Source: Aeromicrobium piscarium
Lineage (GTDB): Bacteria; Actinomycetota; Actinomycetes; Propionibacteriales; Nocardioidaceae
Direction of reading: 5' to 3'
DNA length: 46,710 nt
NCBI RefSeq assembly: GCF_007421815.1
Contig: NZ_VLNT01000018.1
Coordinates: 1 to 46,710 of the forward strand
The stretch's first letter is position 1; each line of letters begins with the position of its first letter. The position numbers were made by a program, and so were the translations under genes. Shown in pieces: positions 42,486 to 46,710 of the stretch. The notes beneath the pieces were generated by a model. That model had not been told where the DNA came from. It did not search any database and worked only from the letters and a program-made list of their open reading frames with translations.

Positions 42486-43415
42486 ATGGACGTCATCGCC
42501 GAGGTCGAACGGTCCGGATTGGTGGAGAGTCGGCATCGCGGGGTGGCCGTTCGGGTCGACACGGACGGCGCTGTCATCTGGGCGCTCGGCGAGCCCGACA
42601 CGATCACCTATCCGCGGTCGACCAACAAGCCCTTCCAGGCGGTCGCGATGCTGCGGGCCGGGCTGCCGCTGCGCGGCGAGCAGCTCGCGATCGCCACCGC
42701 GAGCCATTCCGCTGAACCCTTCCACCTCCAGACGGTGCGCGCCATGCTGACCGACGCGGGACTGACGGAGGAAGCGCTGCAGACGCCTCCGTCCTATCCC
42801 GCCGACCCGAAGGAGCATGCCGCGGTCCTGCGTGCGGGTGAGGGTCGGCTCCCCATCCGGCATGACTGCTCAGGCAAGCACGCGGCCATGCTGCGCACCT
42901 GTGTCGAACGTGGCTGGGATCCGGGGACCTATCTCGACCCGGAGCATCCGCTGCAGCTCGCGATCACCGAGACTTTCACCGAGCTCACCGGAGCGAGGCC
43001 GGCCAGGATCGGCATCGACGGCTGCGGCGCTCCGCAGCACGCCACCAGCATGCGGCATCTCGCGATGGGCATCGCCCGGATCGCCGCCGCGTCCGAGGAC
43101 TCGGAGGAGGGACGGCTGCGGCAGGCGATGCTCGACCATCCGACCTTCGTGAGCGGCACGCGCCGCCCGGAATTGCGTTTCATGACCGAGCTGCCCGGGG
43201 TCATCGCCAAGTCCGGTGCCGAGGCGTTGCTCGTGGTGGGCCTCCCGGACGCGACGGCGATCGCGGTCAAGATCGAGGATGGTGCCGACCGGCCGCTGTA
43301 CGTCGTGGCCGGGCGAGCGGTGCAGCTGGCCGGTTGGGAGGCGGAGGTGCTCACGGAGCGTCCGCGGGTGCTGGGCGGCGGCGAGACGGTGGGGGCCGTG
43401 CACGTCACCTTCTGA
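42486..43415 (+). CDS. L-asparaginase, AnsA/Rhizobium etli type
   Basis: A 309-residue member of the asparaginase II family related to the R. etli thermolabile enzyme rather than to E. coli AnsB. Motifs are YPRSTNKPFQA (the Ser-x-x-Lys nucleophile region), ATASHSAEPFH, HDCSGKHAAMLRTC (metal-binding Cys with Lys) and IDGCGAPQHAT (second Cys). No signal peptide is present, so it should deaminate asparagine in the cytosol. TAGGGT ends 6 nt before the ATG. Confidence 0.9.
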   Translation: MDVIAEVERSGLVESRHRGVAVRVDTDGAVIWALGEPDTITYPRSTNKPFQAVAMLRAGLPLRGEQLAIATASHSAEPFHLQTVRAMLTDAGLTEEALQTPPSYPADPKEHAAVLRAGEGRLPIRHDCSGKHAAMLRTCVERGWDPGTYLDPEHPLQLAITETFTELTGARPARIGIDGCGAPQHATSMRHLAMGIARIAAASEDSEEGRLRQAMLDHPTFVSGTRRPELRFMTELPGVIAKSGAEALLVVGLPDATAIAVKIEDGADRPLYVVAGRAVQLAGWEAEVLTERPRVLGGGETVGAVHVTF

Positions 43416-43419
43416 CCGG

Positions 43420-44349
43420 TCAGCCGCCCCGGATGACCGCGAGTGAGGGCGCGGTCGCCACGACGAGCCCGGCGGTGATGCTGCCGACCAGAGCGAGTCT
43501 CCTGCTGCGTCGGATGCGCACCGGCAGGTCGCGGGCGAGGGCGTAGGCCTCGGCGACGAGCCGCAAGTCAGCGGGGCCGTCGGGGAGCGGGAGGACGGCC
43601 GCGTGGACTCCCGCGGCATTGAGCTCGGCCGAGACCTCCTCCGGCGAGCCGGGTGCCCGGACATCGTCGATGCCGACCTGGGCCGCGACATGCTCGGCCT
43701 TCTCGCGTGTGGTGCGGGTGGCGAGGGTGCAGCCGATCCCGATCTCACGGAGCCGTTGCACCCCGGGGGCCGCGGAGTCGGCGATCTCATCGACGAGCCG
43801 GATCACTCCGAGCGGACGGTCGTCGACCTCGACGGCCACGGTGGTCGAGATGGGGTCGGTCGCGGTGTCGATGCCGATCCAGCGGGGCGCGCCGACGCGT
43901 ACTGGATGCTTGTCCACGATGCCGCTGATGCCCACAGTGGAGTCCTCGAGGACATCGGTCACCCGTCCGCGGGTCGAGAGCCGCGCGATGGCCCGGCCGA
44001 CTCGATGGGTCGCGTGGTGCTCCAGCGCACCGGCGAACCACCGTAGATCCCGTTCATGTCCGGCGCGCAGCGACTCCACCTCGCTGACCCGCATGCCGGT
44101 CACGAGGTAGCCGTCGCGATCCAGCACCAGCCTCTCGACCGAGGGGTCGGGCGGAAGGTCCAGCCCTCGCTTGGCCGCAGCACGGCGCAGCGACCGGCGA
44201 GCACCCCGTGCCCCGAGGTCGAAGGCGGCCGGAGCCGTGACGGCGAGGGTGCCGATCGCGGCGATCAGGGCCCACAGCGGCCCATCGCGGACCCACCAGG
44301 TAGCGAGAACGACGGCGCTCACCCCCACCCAGAGCACACGTCCGATCAC
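43420..44349 (-). CDS. Degenerate P-type-ATPase-like membrane protein
   Basis: A 309-residue protein aligning by eye with the C-terminal half of heavy-metal P-type ATPases, from TM5/6 onward. Two N-terminal spans end in VTAPAAFDLGARGARR, where pumps have CPC...T/GRGARRG. LDRDGYLVTG stands where DKTGTLTTG should be: the Asp is kept, Lys and Thr are lost. IVDKHPVRVGAPRWIG matches the nucleotide-domain G-x-P region, and IGCTLATRTTREKAEHVAAQVGID matches the TGDN helix with TGD lost; the GDGVND loop is absent. One C-terminal span remains. It cannot be a working pump. GTG 44349 overlaps the PucR stop (GTGA). Confidence 0.65.
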   Translation of the reverse strand: MIGRVLWVGVSAVVLATWWVRDGPLWALIAAIGTLAVTAPAAFDLGARGARRSLRRAAAKRGLDLPPDPSVERLVLDRDGYLVTGMRVSEVESLRAGHERDLRWFAGALEHHATHRVGRAIARLSTRGRVTDVLEDSTVGISGIVDKHPVRVGAPRWIGIDTATDPISTTVAVEVDDRPLGVIRLVDEIADSAAPGVQRLREIGIGCTLATRTTREKAEHVAAQVGIDDVRAPGSPEEVSAELNAAGVHAAVLPLPDGPADLRLVAEAYALARDLPVRIRRSRRLALVGSITAGLVVATAPSLAVIRGG

Positions 44350-45581
44350 GGGGCCTCCTCGGCGTGGAACCGCTCGAAGTCGCGTTGATCGCCGGCCTTC
44401 CAGAGTGGGACGCTCGCCTTCAGCAGCATGGTGATCTGCACGATGAACTCCGGCTCGTGGAGGTCGTCGCCGAAGATCTCGTTGATGCGCTTCCAGCGGT
44501 AGCGGATGGTCTGCGGATGCACGCCCAGCCGTGCCGCGATCGCCGGGGCGCTATCGCGGGTCTCGAGCCACGCGAGCAGCGTCTCGGAGAGGATCTCGCG
44601 AGAGTTCGGCGTCTCAGCGAGGAGCGGGCGCAGCAGCTCCTGGACCATGCCGCGCCGGAGCGCGGGCTCGGCGCCCAGCCAGAGCTGGGTGCGGTGCTGG
44701 GCGCAGTCGATCACGGGCTGGTCCGCGATGACCCCGGCCGTGTGGAGCTCGATCGCCCGGGCGGTCCACCGGTGGGCGTCCGGGACGTCGTGGCGTTCCA
44801 CCGGCCAGCTGAAGGCGATGACGATCCCCGGTACCGCGATCTCGTCGAGTCGTCGGCGAAGCTCGTCGGCATCGTGCTCGGCGCAGACCAGGTCCACGGC
44901 GCGTGCGCTGGAACGCTGCAGCACATCCCCGTGCAGTTCGGGGAGGGTGAGGGGCTCCTCGAGGGAGGTCGCCCGGATCGCCCAGACGATGAATCTCTCG
45001 GGCACCGGCCAACGGGCCTGGGCGGCGAGCCCGCCGATATCGGGAAGGCCGGGGTCGATCAGCGTCTCGAGGAGGCGGACGCGGTTGCGGTCCTGGTCGC
45101 GTTCGAGGACGTCGTGAGCTGCCTGCCAGCCGATCACCGCCTGCTCGGAGAGGTGGTCGATGTAGGCGAGCAGGGCATCGCCGAGGACTCCGAGAGCCTC
45201 AGCGCTCAGCCGGTTCTCGACGGCGAAGCTGCGCAGATAGTCCCAGGCTCGTTCGCGGGCGATGCGGTGCGATGCGCGCATCGCGGTGAGGTCGTGCCCG
45301 TCGAGGGCCTCGCCGTAGCCCATCTTGCGGAAGAGGTCGTCGACGCGGTCACCGGCACCCCCGTTGCCCTCCACCAGGTCGAGGAAGTGGCTGACCGCCC
45401 CGTTGACCGCCAGCATGATCAGCCGGTGGCGACGTCCCTGGGACGGGCCCGCGAAGGCCGGCACGTCCGCCTGGATCTCGCTGGTGATCCGGGCGACGAG
45501 CTCAGGTATTCGAGGCCGGAAGAGGGGCACGAAGCTGCGAGCGAGTCCGCGGAGGTTGCCGTCCTCGCGGAGTGCTGTCAT
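44346..45581 (-). CDS. PucR-family transcriptional regulator
   Basis: About 411 residues. The C-terminal PucR helix-turn-helix is clear (TLLAWLETRDSAPAIAARLGVHPQTIRYRWKRINEIFGDDL), preceded by a GGDEF-like CdaR middle region and an N-terminal helical domain (RLIMLAVNGAVSHFLDLVEG). PucR/CdaR proteins typically activate catabolic genes, often for purines or sugar acids. ATG 45581 is chosen; the frame stays open upstream to 45683 with TTG/GTG options. A 14-codon ORF overlaps this start. It is translationally coupled to the P-type-ATPase-like gene. Target genes are unknown. Confidence 0.85.
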   Translation of the reverse strand: MTALREDGNLRGLARSFVPLFRPRIPELVARITSEIQADVPAFAGPSQGRRHRLIMLAVNGAVSHFLDLVEGNGGAGDRVDDLFRKMGYGEALDGHDLTAMRASHRIARERAWDYLRSFAVENRLSAEALGVLGDALLAYIDHLSEQAVIGWQAAHDVLERDQDRNRVRLLETLIDPGLPDIGGLAAQARWPVPERFIVWAIRATSLEEPLTLPELHGDVLQRSSARAVDLVCAEHDADELRRRLDEIAVPGIVIAFSWPVERHDVPDAHRWTARAIELHTAGVIADQPVIDCAQHRTQLWLGAEPALRRGMVQELLRPLLAETPNSREILSETLLAWLETRDSAPAIAARLGVHPQTIRYRWKRINEIFGDDLHEPEFIVQITMLLKASVPLWKAGDQRDFERFHAEEAP

Positions 45582-45622
45582 GAGGGCTCGCCATCGGCTC
45601 GACGACGTGGTGCGGCGCTCAT
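45578..45622 (-). CDS. 14-residue ORF overlapping the PucR start
   Basis: ATG 45622 with AAGGGAG 3 nt upstream reads MSAAPRRRADGEPS and stops at a TGA that overlaps ATG 45581 as ATGA. The PucR ATG itself has only a weak ribosome site, so this ORF may deliver ribosomes to it. It may instead be chance, if PucR starts farther upstream. Confidence 0.35.
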   Translation of the reverse strand: MSAAPRRRADGEPS

Positions 45623-45697
45623 GATCTCCCTTGCTCAACGTGCCGGGCCTCACATTCTCGCCGGACGACCAGCCGACGCGCAAGCAGCTGCTGAAAG

Positions 45698-45749
45698 ATC
45701 GCGGAGTGGCCAGTAGGGAGTGGGAGGGAGTAACTGGCCACTCCGCGAT
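45698..45749. repeat. 17-bp perfect inverted repeat in a divergent gap
   Basis: Arms 45698-45714 (ATCGCGGAGTGGCCAGT) and 45733-45749 are exact complements with an 18-nt purine-rich loop. The surrounding 413-bp gap (45582-45994) lies between the divergent PucR and cobU genes, so a simple terminator is not expected. The only other notable sequences in the gap are the 14-codon ORF and the palindrome at 45848-45863. Confidence 0.65.
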
Positions 45750-45847
45750 TCACGGGGCCGAGTCAGGAGGGAGGAGTGACCCGGCATCTTCAAGTGGAGC
45801 ACGCGTCGCCGTTTTGAGCCACCACCCTGGACGAAAAAGTGGAAAAC

Positions 45848-45863
45848 TCGGATGATCATCCGA
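45848..45863. promoter_or_regulatory. 16-bp perfect palindrome upstream of cobU
   Basis: TCGGATGATCATCCGA is self-complementary and sits in a locally AT-richer stretch, 131 nt before the cobU start. Its form suits a dimeric repressor or activator. No cobalamin-riboswitch elements were recognised here. Confidence 0.5.
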
Positions 45864-45994
45864 AAATTCGTCCTTCCGAGCGCGATCTTTGTACGAGAGT
45901 GAGCGTTCAGGACCGCTCGGACCGCGGGTACTCGCTGTCCGTGATGTACTGCTGATGGCGCTCGTGCGCGCTGCGCGGGCCGGAGGAGGTCGCC

Positions 45995-46525
45995 GTGAAG
46001 TCGCTGGTCACCGGGGGCGTGCGCTCGGGCAAGTCCTTCTATGCCGAGTCGCTCGTCGTGGCAGAGCCCCATGTCACCTATATCGCGCCGGGGCGCGAGG
46101 CCGATCCGGATGCCGACCCGTCCCATGCGGCCCGGGTGGCGGAGCATCAGGCGCGTCGCCCGGCGAGCTGGGTGACCGTGGAGTCCCATGACCTCGCCGA
46201 TGCCCTGGCTTCCGCGGAGGGTGCGGTCGTGGTCGACTGCATCGGTGACTGGGTGCAGTGGCTCATCGGTGAGCTCGATGGCTGGGACGAGACCCGCGAG
46301 GAGTGGGAGCCGCGTTTCGTCCGGCAGGTCGAGGAAGCGGCGGAGGCGGTCGCGGCCCGTCGCGACATCGTGGTGCTGGTGACCCAGGAGGCCGGCATGG
46401 GCGTCGAGACCGACGACTGGAGGGCGCGGCTGTTCCGCGATCTGCTCGGCTATGCCAATCAGCGGCTGGCGCTGGAGTGTGATGACGTCCTCCTCATCGT
46501 GGCCGGCCGCGTGCTGACGCTGTGA
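45995..46525 (+). CDS. cobU: Adenosylcobinamide kinase/guanylyltransferase
   Basis: A 176-residue CobU-family enzyme that phosphorylates adenosylcobinamide and transfers GMP in the nucleotide-loop branch of B12 assembly. The P-loop is TGGVRSGKSFYAE, the His-guanylylation region is in ARVAEHQARRPASW, and VVVDCIGDWVQWL and VTQEAGMGV match conserved strands. GTG 45995 has GGAGGAGG 5-6 nt upstream. No other cob genes are visible; the next sequence is an insertion element that may have cut a longer operon. Confidence 0.92.
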   Translation: MKSLVTGGVRSGKSFYAESLVVAEPHVTYIAPGREADPDADPSHAARVAEHQARRPASWVTVESHDLADALASAEGAVVVDCIGDWVQWLIGELDGWDETREEWEPRFVRQVEEAAEAVAARRDIVVLVTQEAGMGVETDDWRARLFRDLLGYANQRLALECDDVLLIVAGRVLTL

Positions 46526-46649
46526 GGAGCGGCGGCTCAGCCATGCCCTAGCTGTGATGTCCAGGGACGTTGTTTCTCTGGATGGGCGTGATGCAGCCGT
46601 AGGTGACAACTGACTTCTGGTGCGCAGCATCAGAGGAGAGGATGTCGCT

Positions 46650-46710
46650 ATGCCTGCTCCCTATCCGCAAGAGTTCCGCGATGACGTGGTCGCGGTCGCT
46701 CGTGGGCGAG
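46650..46710 (+). CDS. IS3-family transposase OrfA, N-terminal start only
   Basis: ATG 46650 begins MPAPYPQEFRDDVVAVARGR and runs off the right edge. PYPQEFRDDVV is the typical opening of IS3-family OrfA helix-turn-helix proteins. GAGGAGAGG lies 8-9 nt upstream. The element's left end must lie between the cobU stop (46525) and here; I could not identify a terminal repeat with confidence. Confidence 0.75.
   Translation, partial: MPAPYPQEFRDDVVAVARGR

Noticed and set aside
45582..45994. Cobalamin riboswitch upstream of cobU
   Set aside because: I looked for the conserved B12-box type sequence and supporting stems and did not find them; only a palindrome and a hairpin are present.
45889..46191. 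100-codon frame overlapping the cobU start
   Set aside because: It overlaps cobU extensively in another frame, is Gly/Arg/Ala-rich and has no protein features.

Overview
The window is high-GC DNA from an actinomycete. Three things point to Actinomycetota: a mycothiol synthase (mshD), a GlnR-type nitrogen regulator, and the gene order mshD / glnR / membrane thioredoxin / DUF4395 / sulfurtransferase / DUF1416 / nitrobindin-like / YgfZ-like. From memory this order closely matches the Rv0811c-Rv0819 region of Mycobacterium tuberculosis. The fused AccD-AccA, the 10-methyl fatty acid gene pair and many genes starting 6-7 nt after a TANNNT box also fit. I cannot fix the genus. Most of the window looks like ordinary chromosome. 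It is cut at both edges inside insertion sequences: an IS110-type transposase end at the left and an IS3-type OrfA start at the right.

Layout. Bases 1-4.2 kb hold an amide-utilisation regulon: formamidase/acetamidase, an AmiS channel, an FmdB-like zinc ribbon, a cytosolic AmiC-like binding protein and a divergent MarR regulator. Matching palindromic operators sit about 30 nt upstream of two of the starts, and one lies inside a clear TTGACA/TATTGT promoter. Bases 4.2-13 kb carry single genes, an OpuC-type compatible-solute importer, gluQ, and tRNA-Phe, tRNA-Asp and tRNA-Glu, which look like a split Glu-Asp-Phe cluster. Bases 13-17.7 kb carry a minimal zincin, a pirin, a tmsA/tmsB-like pair for 10-methyl branched fatty acids, and exonuclease III. 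Bases 17.7-24 kb are an Mrp/Mnh Na+/H+ antiporter operon with a 14-codon bridging ORF between mnhA and mnhC. Bases 24-28.2 kb encode an ABC-2 exporter. Polyphosphate kinase, mshD, accDA and glnR follow. Bases 33.8-36.1 kb are a sulfur module (thioredoxin, a short Cys-containing leader peptide, DUF4395, sulfurtransferase, DUF1416). Bases 36.2-46.5 kb hold dtd, a nitrobindin-like protein, a YgfZ-like protein, a DEAD-box helicase, manA and manC, asparaginase, a degenerate P-type-ATPase-like protein co-transcribed with a PucR regulator, and cobU.

Themes. Nitrogen scavenging recurs (amidase regulon, GlnR, asparaginase, PucR-type regulator, RutE-like reductase), as does thiol/sulfur metabolism (mshD, thioredoxin, rhodanese, leader peptide). 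The most unusual sequence feature is the set of long, nearly perfect inverted repeats between genes. One family shares a GGCGGTGA module and occurs at four places, twice in interleaved arrangements. Another shares a CCCGTTGAGTGTGGG arm at two places about 14 kb apart. The strongest candidates for something undescribed are this repeat family, the degenerate P-type-ATPase protein, the leaderless leader peptide ahead of the rhodanese operon, and the two 14-codon coupling ORFs.
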